Positions 1 to 6,878 of a stretch of 64,000 nucleotides of DNA are shown here, one piece after another (the stretch's first letter is position 1; each line of letters begins with the position of its first letter). This DNA comes from Marinimicrobium alkaliphilum (lineage in GTDB: Bacteria > Pseudomonadota > Gammaproteobacteria > Pseudomonadales > Cellvibrionaceae). The stretch spans positions 1 through 64,000 of the forward strand of contig NZ_QGMQ01000001.1 in the NCBI RefSeq assembly GCF_003259155.1, written 5' to 3'. The notes under the pieces are model-generated. The model was given only the letters and a program-made list of their open reading frames with translations. It made no database searches and had not been told where the DNA came from. Made by a program: the position numbers and the translations under genes.

Positions 1-12
1 AGTGGCCGCCTC

Positions 13-300
13 ATGTTGAGAATCCGAAATATACTGCCGGTATTGAAAAGCCAAGAAGATGCCGTCCTTGCTTCCTTTGAAATTCAGGTAGAGTCCGATA
101 AAGGTGTGCAGCAATTCTGGGCAGAGGCTCGGAAGTGTCCGAATGCAGAGGCCCAAATAGACTGGTCAGATGATCTTAGCGATTTGCTTTCTGAATTTTG
201 TGTGGCACGCGAGGCATACGATCATCTAAATCAGGCGGTTTTTAGTACATTCTTAGGAGAGCAAGTTGAGTATCCTATCAATCTGGCTAAAGCCACTTAA
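13..300 (+). CDS. Cassette 1 hypothetical protein
   Basis: A 95-residue acidic, soluble protein that I do not recognise. No signal peptide, membrane segment or metal-binding cluster is visible. The ATG at 13 is the only plausible start in view, but only 12 bases precede it, so the left boundary of its cassette cannot be seen. The stop codon lies inside the R'' element of the following attC site (295-301), a usual arrangement in gene cassettes. It is kept as a real gene because the frame ends exactly at that site and the gene points the same way as the next cassettes. Function unknown. Confidence 0.6.
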   Translation: MLRIRNILPVLKSQEDAVLASFEIQVESDKGVQQFWAEARKCPNAEAQIDWSDDLSDLLSEFCVAREAYDHLNQAVFSTFLGEQVEYPINLAKAT

Positions 301-378
301 CAAGGCGCTGTTGTCGCCGCTATCGCGGCTGGGACGGCTTACGCTCCGCTCCAGCCGCCCCAAAGCTTGGCGTTACGT
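295..378 (+). repeat. attC site 1 (integron cassette recombination site)
   Basis: The 84-base site runs from R'' ACTTAAC (295-301) to R' GTTACGT (372-378). The inner arms AAGGCGC and GCTTGGC follow the usual TAACAA...GCGTTA outline, and the centre is GC-rich and self-complementary. It ends cassette 1; cassette 2 begins with TTACGT at 373. Confidence 0.8.
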
Positions 379-393
379 ATCAGGCTGAGTCTT

Positions 394-879
394 ATGCCCA
401 CAGTAGAAGACGTGTACTGCAAGTTTGGCTTCGTTGCAGAAGCAGCCCAACTCCTTGATACGGAGCTTGGAACGCTGCTTATCTATGAAGAGGCAGTGAG
501 CGCTGACCTAATTGATGCACCAAATTCAGAAATCGCAAATAGTATGTATAGAAAAATCGATAGATACACACTAGGGCGATTGATTAAGAATGCAAAGAAC
601 AAAGTGGCTTCACTCGATAAACTGGAAGACTTGCTCGCCGCCGCTCTAACGGAACGAAATAGGCTATCTCACTCGTTCTATAGAGAGCACAATTTTCGGC
701 TTGGAGCGGAAGCTGACGATGGTCGAGCCATTATGCTCGAAGATCTTGATCGTATGCATGAGGTTATTTTGGATGCCTATAAGGCAGCAATGCTCCTATC
801 GGGCATTGATTTAGAAAAGCTCGATGAGGCCCCCGAGGAGTATCGGGCAATAGAAATGCTTGGGCACGTTAAAATATGA
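394..879 (+). CDS. Cassette 2 HEPN-motif protein (putative ribonuclease)
   Basis: A 161-residue, largely helical, soluble protein. Residues 88-93 read RNRLSH, which fits the RNxxxH (Rx4-6H) motif shared by HEPN-superfamily ribonucleases, and the motif sits in a predicted helix after an acidic stretch (KLEDLLAAALTE). HEPN proteins are often toxins or effector nucleases of defence and abortive-infection systems; that role here is inference. The ATG at 394 is chosen because the TTG further upstream at 367 lies inside the attC site. No partner antitoxin gene is in the cassette. The fold assignment rests on one motif and helix content, so another alpha-helical family remains possible. Confidence 0.6.
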   Translation: MPTVEDVYCKFGFVAEAAQLLDTELGTLLIYEEAVSADLIDAPNSEIANSMYRKIDRYTLGRLIKNAKNKVASLDKLEDLLAAALTERNRLSHSFYREHNFRLGAEADDGRAIMLEDLDRMHEVILDAYKAAMLLSGIDLEKLDEAPEEYRAIEMLGHVKI

Positions 880-883
880 CAAT

Positions 884-964
884 ACGTAACAAAGCAAATC
901 AGCATCGAACCAGCAAGCTGGTGCTGGACCTCGCTACGCTCGGCCGCTGTTTGCGACGTTAGGG
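884..964 (+). repeat. attC site 2
   Basis: The 81-base site runs from R'' ACGTAAC (884-890) to R' GTTAGGG (958-964). Inner arms AAAGCAAA and TTTGCGAC pair. R'' is the exact complement of GTTACGT at the left end of cassette 2 (372-378), which confirms that 373-958 is one cassette. Confidence 0.85.
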
Positions 965-970
965 CACAAC

Positions 971-1870
971 ATGATTGTATACCTTGACCAGAATAAATGG
1001 ATTGAATTAGCTAGAATTGCTAATGGTTTAGACACAACAGTTCGTGACAAAAATATTCTAGGTGAGTTTTTGGCGGCTTCGAAGTCGAAATGTATATTTC
1101 CATTAGCGTCAACTCATTTTATTGAGTTTTCGAGAATCGGAGATGTAGGGCGACGAAAGCGCCTAGGTGAGTTAATGTGGAAAATTTCGAAAGATAAAAC
1201 ATTTGCACCGTATCAGAGTATTGTTGAAAGAGAAATTGAGGTCGCTCTTAGAAAGTTAGGAATTGATATAACACCAAGGCCGGAACAACTTATCGGTGAG
1301 GGGGTTGAGTTTGCATTTGGAGTCGAATTTCAGTCTGAATTACTAAAAATATTCAAAGCATTAGTGAATAAATCAATTTTAACGGGTTCGGAAATGTTCG
1401 ATATTGATCCCGTAGGATCAGTTAATCTGGATTCCCATCGAAATAACTTTTTTAACCATCTTTCTCAAATTAACGAAAAGAAATATCAGCTCGATAAATC
1501 AAAATGGGACGATTGGTTACATGCAATATCTATGGTCGATATAATAGACCCACTGAATCGAGTGTTTCAAAAGCATTCTTTAAGTGTTTCAATAATGGAA
1601 AAGTTTAGTAAGGAGCAACATAAAGAATTTTTGATGTCAATGCCGACTCGAAAGCTGGATATACATTTGCATCGCCAGGTGCTTAAAAATGAGCAATATA
1701 AGCCAAAGAAGAGTGATCTAGAGGATTGGGGAGGGATAGGCGTTGCTAGCTGCTATTGTGATGTTGTCGTATGTGAGAAGCATTTCGCAAGCCTGCTAAA
1801 CAGAGACGGATACATACCAAAAGCACGAATTGTTACAAAGCTAGATCATGTATTCAAAAATTTTGCCTAA
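971..1870 (+). CDS. Cassette 3 PIN-like domain protein (putative nuclease)
   Basis: A 299-residue AT-rich gene. The N-terminus reads IVYLDQNKWIELAR, with Asp6 at the end of the first strand as in PIN-like nucleases, and near residues 246-275 a second acidic patch (DLEDW...CDVVVCEKHF) fits the C-terminal half of the PIN active site. The family is known for metal-dependent RNA cleavage, commonly as toxins; activity here is inferred. At about 300 residues it is much longer than a VapC toxin (about 130), with a large helical insert. The ATG at 971 is seven bases after the attC R' element, with no good ribosome binding site, which is common in cassettes. An IS30-type element lies just downstream inside the same cassette. 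Confidence 0.65.
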   Translation: MIVYLDQNKWIELARIANGLDTTVRDKNILGEFLAASKSKCIFPLASTHFIEFSRIGDVGRRKRLGELMWKISKDKTFAPYQSIVEREIEVALRKLGIDITPRPEQLIGEGVEFAFGVEFQSELLKIFKALVNKSILTGSEMFDIDPVGSVNLDSHRNNFFNHLSQINEKKYQLDKSKWDDWLHAISMVDIIDPLNRVFQKHSLSVSIMEKFSKEQHKEFLMSMPTRKLDIHLHRQVLKNEQYKPKKSDLEDWGGIGVASCYCDVVVCEKHFASLLNRDGYIPKARIVTKLDHVFKNFA

Positions 1871-1878
1871 AGCCTTAG

Positions 1879-2938
1879 TGTCAACTTTGAACCGCGACAG
1901 AAGTAGCTAAGCATAGTACAGCTCCGAAGGTGAATGATATTGATGGCGCTTTCGTGGCCGAGAGTTCAACTCATTGGCAATATGATCGCATTGCTGTTGA
2001 GTCAAGTTCTCCATGGAGGTGCCTTTAGGTATATATTGGCGAATCAGTCCATTGGCATTTTCGTTACTTCCCCTTTCCCATGAGTGGTAGGGGTTCGCAA
2101 AGTAGAACTTGACCGCGCTGTGCGCCTCAATGTTCTTGTACTGATGAAACTCGGTGCCGTTGTCGGCAGTGATTGTCTTGAAAAGCAAGGGATCTCGACT
2201 GATCAACCGCTTTGTCTTTTTATTTAAGGAGCGAGTAGATCGATCTTGAAGCTTCCCAATCATGAGGAATCCGGTTTTACGCTCTACTAAGGTGACAATA
2301 CAGTCGGTTGACCCTTTACCCATGACGGTGTCGATTTCCCAGTGGCCCTTGTAGCGACGAGCTTCAACTGTTTTAGGCCGCTCCGTAATGTGACGCTTGT
2401 CAGCCAGCCGACCCCTGCTGTCGTAGGCTTTGTAGCGTTTGCGACGAATTTTGGGAGATTGACGAAGATGTGTCCAAAGGTTACCGCCGTTGGCTTTATC
2501 GCGCCAGATATACAGGTAGATTGTTTCATGGGAGAAGCAAGGCTGCTTCAAGCGACGAAGATAGCCCGTAATCTGCTCGGGACTGTACTTCTTCCTAAGT
2601 AGCTTTCGAACCACTTTGAAGTCGTCGTCAGAGTAGTGACTGTTTCGCCTTGAACGTCGCCTCCTGGCGACTGTGCGGCGCTGAGCCTTACTGGGTCGGT
2701 AGGCCCCGTCAATGTGAAAGCAGCGGTTGCGATCCAGCTCTCGATATAGAGTGCTTCGGTGCCGCCCCATTTTCTCAGCAATCTTTTGCATGGATAGGCC
2801 TTGTAATTTCAGTGTGGAAAGGACTACCCTTTCCTCTGAGGTAAGCTGTTGGTATCTCATAGGCTTTTTCAACTTCTTGGCGGGAGTGAAAAAAGACTGA
2901 TACTACAGCTTGCCTCTCTTATTTTGTAGGTTGTCGCA
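1879..2938 (-). mobile_element. IS30-family insertion sequence (approximate ends)
   Basis: One transposase gene fills the element. The left end begins near GTCAACTTTGAA (1880) and the right end, read on the minus strand, begins near GACAACCTACAA (about 2935), matching at 8 of 12 positions, which fits weak terminal inverted repeats. CTTAGT occurs just outside both ends (1874-1879 and 2939-2944); whether it is a target duplication is unclear because IS30 elements usually duplicate only 2-3 bases. The element sits between the PIN-like gene and the attC of the same cassette. Confidence 0.65.
1907..2872 (-). CDS. IS30-family transposase
   Basis: A 321-residue DDE transposase. The N-terminus has the helix-turn-helix typical of IS30 (LTSEERVVLSTLKLQGLSMQ, then IAEKMGRHRSTLYRELDRN), followed by the catalytic core with WEIDTVMGKG (first Asp), TADNGTEFHQ (second Asp) and SWERGSNENANGLIRQY (Glu). 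The length is normal for the family and the frame is uninterrupted, so the gene could be active. It catalyses excision and insertion of its own element by a circular-intermediate route in characterised members. It reads against the cassette genes. Confidence 0.95.
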   Translation of the reverse strand: MKKPMRYQQLTSEERVVLSTLKLQGLSMQKIAEKMGRHRSTLYRELDRNRCFHIDGAYRPSKAQRRTVARRRRSRRNSHYSDDDFKVVRKLLRKKYSPEQITGYLRRLKQPCFSHETIYLYIWRDKANGGNLWTHLRQSPKIRRKRYKAYDSRGRLADKRHITERPKTVEARRYKGHWEIDTVMGKGSTDCIVTLVERKTGFLMIGKLQDRSTRSLNKKTKRLISRDPLLFKTITADNGTEFHQYKNIEAHSAVKFYFANPYHSWERGSNENANGLIRQYIPKGTSMENLTQQQCDHIANELNSRPRKRHQYHSPSELYYA

Positions 2939-2959
2939 CTTAGTATATGAATTCGGGAG

Positions 2960-3077
2960 CCCTAACAAACGGCTCCACGCAGACGCCCAAACCTACGCGC
3001 TTTTTGTGGGTTTCGCTGAGCTACACTTTACCACAAAAATCTCTCCGGTTTGGGCGCTGGTGAGCCGGGCGTTGTGA
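2960..3077 (+). repeat. attC site 3
   Basis: The 118-base site runs from R'' CCCTAAC (2960-2966) to R' GTTGTGA (3071-3077), with inner arms GGCTC and GAGCC and an outer-loop stem CCCAAACC/GGTTTGGG. R'' is the exact complement of GTTAGGG at 958-964, so cassette 3 runs 959-3071 including the IS. The larger size resembles the long class of attC sites found in chromosomal integrons. Confidence 0.85.
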
Positions 3078-3111
3078 GAGCAACACACCGGTGAATCATG
3101 AGGCGTGATGG

Positions 3112-3816
3112 ATGAAAAGGAAAACTGGAAATTGCCAATTGTGTGGCGAGGAAGCAGAGCTCACTAAGGATCATTTGCCTCAAAAAGGATTATATCCTTC
3201 ATCAATTAGGTCGAGTCTAGGAAATCTAAATACCGTTTGGGCCTGTGCGCCGTGTAACAACTCTCAGAATCTTATCGATGAAGTTGTAAAAGTAATTGTT
3301 GGTCCTATGGCTACTGCCCCCTGGAAAAGCGAGATTGAGAAGAGCGTGTCTCGCACGCTAGAAAATAATCACAAACTAAAGAAGATGTTCGACGAACATA
3401 CCCGCTTTGAGGTGATCGATACAGCGCAAGGGCGCCGGGAAGCTGGCATCTTCAAGTTGCCTCCAGATAAAGCGAAGCAGTTTGTGGCGGGAGTAGCCAG
3501 AATCGCTAAAGGGCTTTTCTTTCAACAGTATGGCGTTCCGCTGGTGGAAAAATATGAAATCAGCCTATTTCATCCTCAAGCAACTGATGAGCTACAGTCT
3601 GAGCTGGAAACAGCCATGATGAAAGGGCCATGGAAGTCGGTTAACGACGGCACAATACATTACTGTTTTTCTCGCCTTCCTTCATACGGCATGGTTTGCG
3701 TCATAAACTTATTCGAAAATGTGGAACTGTGTTTCTCGATACTCGAAAAAGGGTGGCGAGAGAAATATGGTATATCAAATGCTCTCCTTGAGGAGTATGG
3801 GCCATATGGAATTTGA
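3112..3816 (+). CDS. Cassette 4 HNH-type nuclease-like protein
   Basis: A 234-residue protein with an N-terminal zinc-stabilised HNH-like module: Cys8/Cys11 (CQLC), Asp20-His21 followed by LPQKGLYP, then Cys45/Cys48-Asn (CAPCNN). This order (CxxC, DH, CxxCN) is the treble-clef HNH pattern in which the DH histidine is catalytic. The remaining 170 residues are not recognised and could bind the target. HNH proteins of this layout include restriction and phage-defence nucleases; which applies here is unknown. The ATG at 3112 follows the attC by about 35 bases and has AGGCG upstream as a weak ribosome binding site. Confidence 0.7.
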   Translation: MKRKTGNCQLCGEEAELTKDHLPQKGLYPSSIRSSLGNLNTVWACAPCNNSQNLIDEVVKVIVGPMATAPWKSEIEKSVSRTLENNHKLKKMFDEHTRFEVIDTAQGRREAGIFKLPPDKAKQFVAGVARIAKGLFFQQYGVPLVEKYEISLFHPQATDELQSELETAMMKGPWKSVNDGTIHYCFSRLPSYGMVCVINLFENVELCFSILEKGWREKYGISNALLEEYGPYGI

Positions 3817-3828
3817 ATCTATCCCATA

Positions 3829-3912
3829 TCATAACAAGGCCATCCACAGCGACGGCTTTTTCGTTGCGGCTTCGCCTTCACTACAAAGCCGCGCGTGCTG
3901 GCGTCGTTATGC
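3829..3912 (+). repeat. attC site 4
   Basis: The 84-base site runs from R'' TCATAAC (3829-3835) to R' GTTATGC (3906-3912), with the TAACAAGGC...GCGTCGTTA outline and a central stem GGCTTTT...AAAGCC. R'' differs at one base from the complement of GTTGTGA at 3071-3077, so cassette 4 is 3072-3906. Confidence 0.8.
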
Positions 3913-3940
3913 ACACGAGCCGGCAACGTGAGAGTTATAT

Positions 3941-4204
3941 ATGGAAAAGGATTGGCGACTCCAAGGTCAGGATAAATACCTAGCGCGCAAGGAGTTTACC
4001 CTCCAGTCTTACCGGAGATACAGTGCTAACTGGGATCATGATCATTGCAGCTTTTGTTGGGTCAAGTTCTCAGAAACGGGCGCGTCGAACGAAACCGAGG
4101 CAGAAGGTTATACGTGTGATGACGGCTATCATTGGGTCTGCAAGCAGTGTTTTGATGACTTCAAGGTAGAATTCGAATTTGTGCTTGCGAAGAATGGCGC
4201 ATAA
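3941..4204 (+). CDS. Cassette 5 small zinc-motif protein
   Basis: An 87-residue acidic protein with two cysteine pairs, CSFC (36-39) and CKQC (67-70), plus Cys59 and a YHWVCKQCF block; this looks like a single structural zinc site. It resembles short conserved bacterial proteins starting MEKDWRLQGQ that lack an assigned function. No nuclease or DNA-binding motif is apparent. The stop codon overlaps the GCATAAC sequence at 4199-4205, as expected for a cassette gene ending in R''. Confidence 0.65.
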   Translation: MEKDWRLQGQDKYLARKEFTLQSYRRYSANWDHDHCSFCWVKFSETGASNETEAEGYTCDDGYHWVCKQCFDDFKVEFEFVLAKNGA

Positions 4205-4205
4205 C
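4199..4205 (+). repeat. Truncated attC remnant (R'' only), right end of cassette array
   Basis: GCATAAC at 4199-4205 is the exact complement of GTTATGC at 3906-3912, so it is the R'' of cassette 5. No folding arm or matching R' follows; a gene begins at 4216. The rest of this attC seems to have been lost, marking the end of the array. Confidence 0.6.
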
Positions 4206-4215
4206 GGATAAGGAT

Positions 4216-4827
4216 ATGTTGCGAAAATCTGAACCAAAAGACGCCGAAGCCATTAGACAGGTTCAAGTCTCTGCGTGCCCCGCTGATGCAAGTAACGCTT
4301 GGCTGTTGATGTCACTGTTGGTGGTTATCTTCTTCCTCTATCAGCTAATTTTGATGTACACAGTTGTAACGACAAGCTGTACGTTGTTGGAAGATTTTTG
4401 GTTGGCGCCCGACCAGTTAAGGATTAACCCCTTCACCGCATTCGTGCTTGTCTTTTCCCTATTCGGAATCTGGGCGTTGGTAGAGGTGGTGGTTGCACAT
4501 ATTGGTGGCTATTCCGATAGATGGATCTGTACATTCATATGCTCTGTTTCACTTGTCTGTGTTCTGGCAACCCTGGCGACACTCAGGATGCAGTGGGAAT
4601 ACTACGAGGTGCAGTGGGGTGTGCGAAGTTTTCAGAACTTCACCTTTGAATTGATGGAGATGCCTGAAATAATATATGTTGATCCTTGGCGTGAGTTTTT
4701 GACCGAAAAGATGTGCGATGACCCTGAGTTGCACCGTAGGCTGAGATCTGAGGAGACGTGGATTGAACTGGAGAAGGAGTTTCTGGACGGAGGCGGGACG
4801 TTTGAGTACATTGAAATTGGTGGTTGA
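4216..4827 (+). CDS. Hypothetical membrane protein
   Basis: A 203-residue protein with three strongly hydrophobic segments, near residues 28-51 (WLLMSLLVVIFFLYQLILMY), 74-95 and 106-121, and a charged C-terminal tail of about 70 residues rich in Glu and Trp. I do not recognise the family. AAGG just before the ATG at 4216 is a poor ribosome binding site, and the start is only ten bases past the truncated attC, so the true N-terminus could have been affected by the deletion that removed that site; an internal ATG near residue 32 is an alternative. Confidence 0.5.
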   Translation: MLRKSEPKDAEAIRQVQVSACPADASNAWLLMSLLVVIFFLYQLILMYTVVTTSCTLLEDFWLAPDQLRINPFTAFVLVFSLFGIWALVEVVVAHIGGYSDRWICTFICSVSLVCVLATLATLRMQWEYYEVQWGVRSFQNFTFELMEMPEIIYVDPWREFLTEKMCDDPELHRRLRSEETWIELEKEFLDGGGTFEYIEIGG

Positions 4828-4912
4828 CGGCGAGCGGAGTTTCAGTGCTGAACTCGGCGTTCTTACTTTTAAATCTGCGCATGCGCACGAACTTGGATGA
4901 TGGTTGGAGCCC

Positions 4913-5404
4913 ATGTTTAAGATTATTCTTCAAATCGGTCTACCTTTGCTTTTGGCCATCACGGGTCTGCTTCAGACGATTGTCTATCTAGGCTTGAGGA
5001 GAAAGTCTGAACGTTGGCCAAAAGTCGCGGCCGTGATTACCTTCTCCAAGCTCCTGAATCACATGGATCTCGATAACAGGAATGTTCTGGAAGCTATGAT
5101 CCATTACAAGTACACCTTTCTAGGCAAGGAGTACGAAGGGAAGACTCCTGCACTTAGGGGTTATGACATGTTTCCTTCGTATGATTACGAGAGCAAGCTG
5201 GTGAAGAAGTATCGGCCAGGGGATACCGTGAATGCGGTGGTCTGTCCGCGTGCTCCGGAGCTCTGTTATTTGGAGGTTGCGCCCTTGAGCAAAGTCTCCA
5301 CTGTTATGGCGCCTCTGTTCTTCATTCTCGGTGTGGCGCTGTTTCTTGCCTATTTTTGGGGTGTATGGGACATCCTTTATGACATGTACTTTTGGCGTAT
5401 CTGA
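4913..5404 (+). CDS. DUF3592 membrane protein
   Basis: A 163-residue protein with an N-terminal membrane segment (about residues 3-25), an extracytoplasmic domain with YKYTFLGKEYEGKTP and KKYRPGDTVNAVVCPRAPE, and a second membrane segment near the C-terminus. This two-helix layout with a central beta domain containing a Y-x-GD-V-x-V-Y-P-like motif is typical of DUF3592, a family without a known function. The ATG at 4913 is preferred over a TTG three codons upstream because GGAG sits four bases before it. It is on the same strand as, and 85 bases after, another membrane protein gene. Confidence 0.7.
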   Translation: MFKIILQIGLPLLLAITGLLQTIVYLGLRRKSERWPKVAAVITFSKLLNHMDLDNRNVLEAMIHYKYTFLGKEYEGKTPALRGYDMFPSYDYESKLVKKYRPGDTVNAVVCPRAPELCYLEVAPLSKVSTVMAPLFFILGVALFLAYFWGVWDILYDMYFWRI

Positions 5405-5455
5405 AATCCTGGCTAGCCATCCGTGGCTCGCTTATCGATAGTCAGGGCCGTTGAA

Positions 5456-6706
5456 CTAGCCGCCGCAATCGCTATCCACGACCAATCTTGCCTCTTCAGA
5501 GGCGAAACTCGCCGGGTTGTCGGCGTCAGTGCTGATTACCCTGGCATAGTAGCCACCGGCATCGCTGCTATCGATATCGGACACGGTTAACGTGGCGGTA
5601 TCAGTGCCGGACCACTTGTCTTCGTTGCTTAGGGTGTTTCCATCCTTCATCCAATAGTAACGAGGTGCAGAGGAGTAGCTGGCGACACTAAAGCTCACCG
5701 TGTCGCCCATACAAGCAACCTGGTCTGTCGGATGCGATGTGATGTGGTTGGGTGCATCCACGTTGACATCCAGAAACTTGTCATAGATAAACCAGACCGA
5801 ACCCATAAGATCAAGACTTTCCTTCCACTCAGCATCCAGCGCGTGGTAGCCCGTCGCCCAGGTGCGGAACGCCTGTTCATTGGGGTGCGTTTCCAGCCAA
5901 TCGCCCATAAAGGGTAAATCGTTGGTATTTTCTGGTCCCTCGTTGGAAAAAATGGGCGCTATACGGACATCGCTGTTCGCGCCAGCCAGGTACTCCAAGC
6001 GTTCAAGACCGTAGTTGATGATATTGACATCCGTTTGGCGGTAAAAATGCACCAGGATGCGATCAGCCGCATGTGCGAGCTGGACGGCCTCTTGCTCGGT
6101 GACCCAGCCGATATAGATTTCTGTTTCCAGATCGTGTTCGAGGGCCGCTGTTTCAAATGTTTCTAGCATATCGAGTGTACGATCGAAGGCACTGGCACGA
6201 TTGGGCTGGTTCCAGAACTCATATTCGACATTTAACACATCAATTCTTTCGCCATGGCTTCGGGCGTTATTGTAAGCCACAACAACGTCAGCTTCTGCCG
6301 CACTACCCAGTGCCGCGCCCACTTGATGAACGCCGTAATCGGATTTTGCTCGGGCTATCAATGAGGCTAGTTGATCGGCTTCGACAGAGGTTGCGGAAAG
6401 TCTGTTCAGATCGTACATGATCAGATAGTTGAATCCATTGTCCCGGATGAAATCCAGAAAGATTTGCTCTTTATCAGCGTTTCCCAGCAACCCATCAACC
6501 CGGCGGAGCCCCGGGAACACGTAAAGTCCAGACACGGCGGGGATAATGCTATTCGCGTCGGAGGAGCTGGATGAACTCGAAGATGAGCTGGATGAAGTGA
6601 ATGAGGAGCTTGAAGAGCTTGCATCTGTCTGCTCATTGTCACCGGATGATCCACCGCAGGAAATAAGTGAAGTCGTCACGATTAGATACAATAAAATCGT
6701 TTTCAT
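5456..6706 (-). CDS. Polyserine-linker lipoprotein: TIM-barrel-like plus Ig-like domain
   Basis: A 416-residue predicted lipoprotein. It has a signal peptide ending in the lipobox LISC (Cys about residue 17), a linker of nearly pure serine (about residues 29-50), then about 270 residues resembling an (alpha/beta)8 barrel (FNYLIMYDL, VLNVEYEFWN, ILVHFYRQTD, GSVWFIYDKF), and a C-terminal Ig-like domain (YYWMKDG...DSSDAGGYYARV). Polyserine linkers are characteristic of secreted carbohydrate enzymes in Cellvibrio and Saccharophagus. A glycoside hydrolase role is possible, with Glu residues in NVEYEFWN as candidates, but I cannot name a GH family. The ATG at 6706 is chosen because the signal peptide begins there and AGGTT lies upstream. 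Confidence 0.7.
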   Translation of the reverse strand: MKTILLYLIVTTSLISCGGSSGDNEQTDASSSSSSFTSSSSSSSSSSSSDANSIIPAVSGLYVFPGLRRVDGLLGNADKEQIFLDFIRDNGFNYLIMYDLNRLSATSVEADQLASLIARAKSDYGVHQVGAALGSAAEADVVVAYNNARSHGERIDVLNVEYEFWNQPNRASAFDRTLDMLETFETAALEHDLETEIYIGWVTEQEAVQLAHAADRILVHFYRQTDVNIINYGLERLEYLAGANSDVRIAPIFSNEGPENTNDLPFMGDWLETHPNEQAFRTWATGYHALDAEWKESLDLMGSVWFIYDKFLDVNVDAPNHITSHPTDQVACMGDTVSFSVASYSSAPRYYWMKDGNTLSNEDKWSGTDTATLTVSDIDSSDAGGYYARVISTDADNPASFASEEARLVVDSDCGG

Positions 6707-6821
6707 AGTGAACCTCGCTATCACGTCAACGGCCCCGCGAAGAATCACGCTCGAAGGGCTGAATGTTGCCTGTTGCGGCTGTGATATCTGTAGCGGAATG
6801 GCTGTTTAGTGAAAGAATCTC

Positions 6822-6849
6822 AAAAAAAACCGCCCGATCAGGGCGGTTT
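6822..6849 (-). terminator. Rho-independent terminator for the 6879-8183 lipoprotein gene
   Basis: A nine-base stem AAACCGCCC/GGGCGGTTT (6827-6835 and 6841-6849) with a five-base loop. On the minus strand it is followed by a run of eight T, so it acts on the gene that ends at 6879. Confidence 0.9.
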
Positions 6850-6878
6850 CGGATTTCTTCAAATCGCAGGATGTAGGT

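Noticed and set aside
367-393. TTG start for the HEPN-motif gene
   Set aside because: The codons before 394 fall in the attC site; the ATG at 394 is the natural start.
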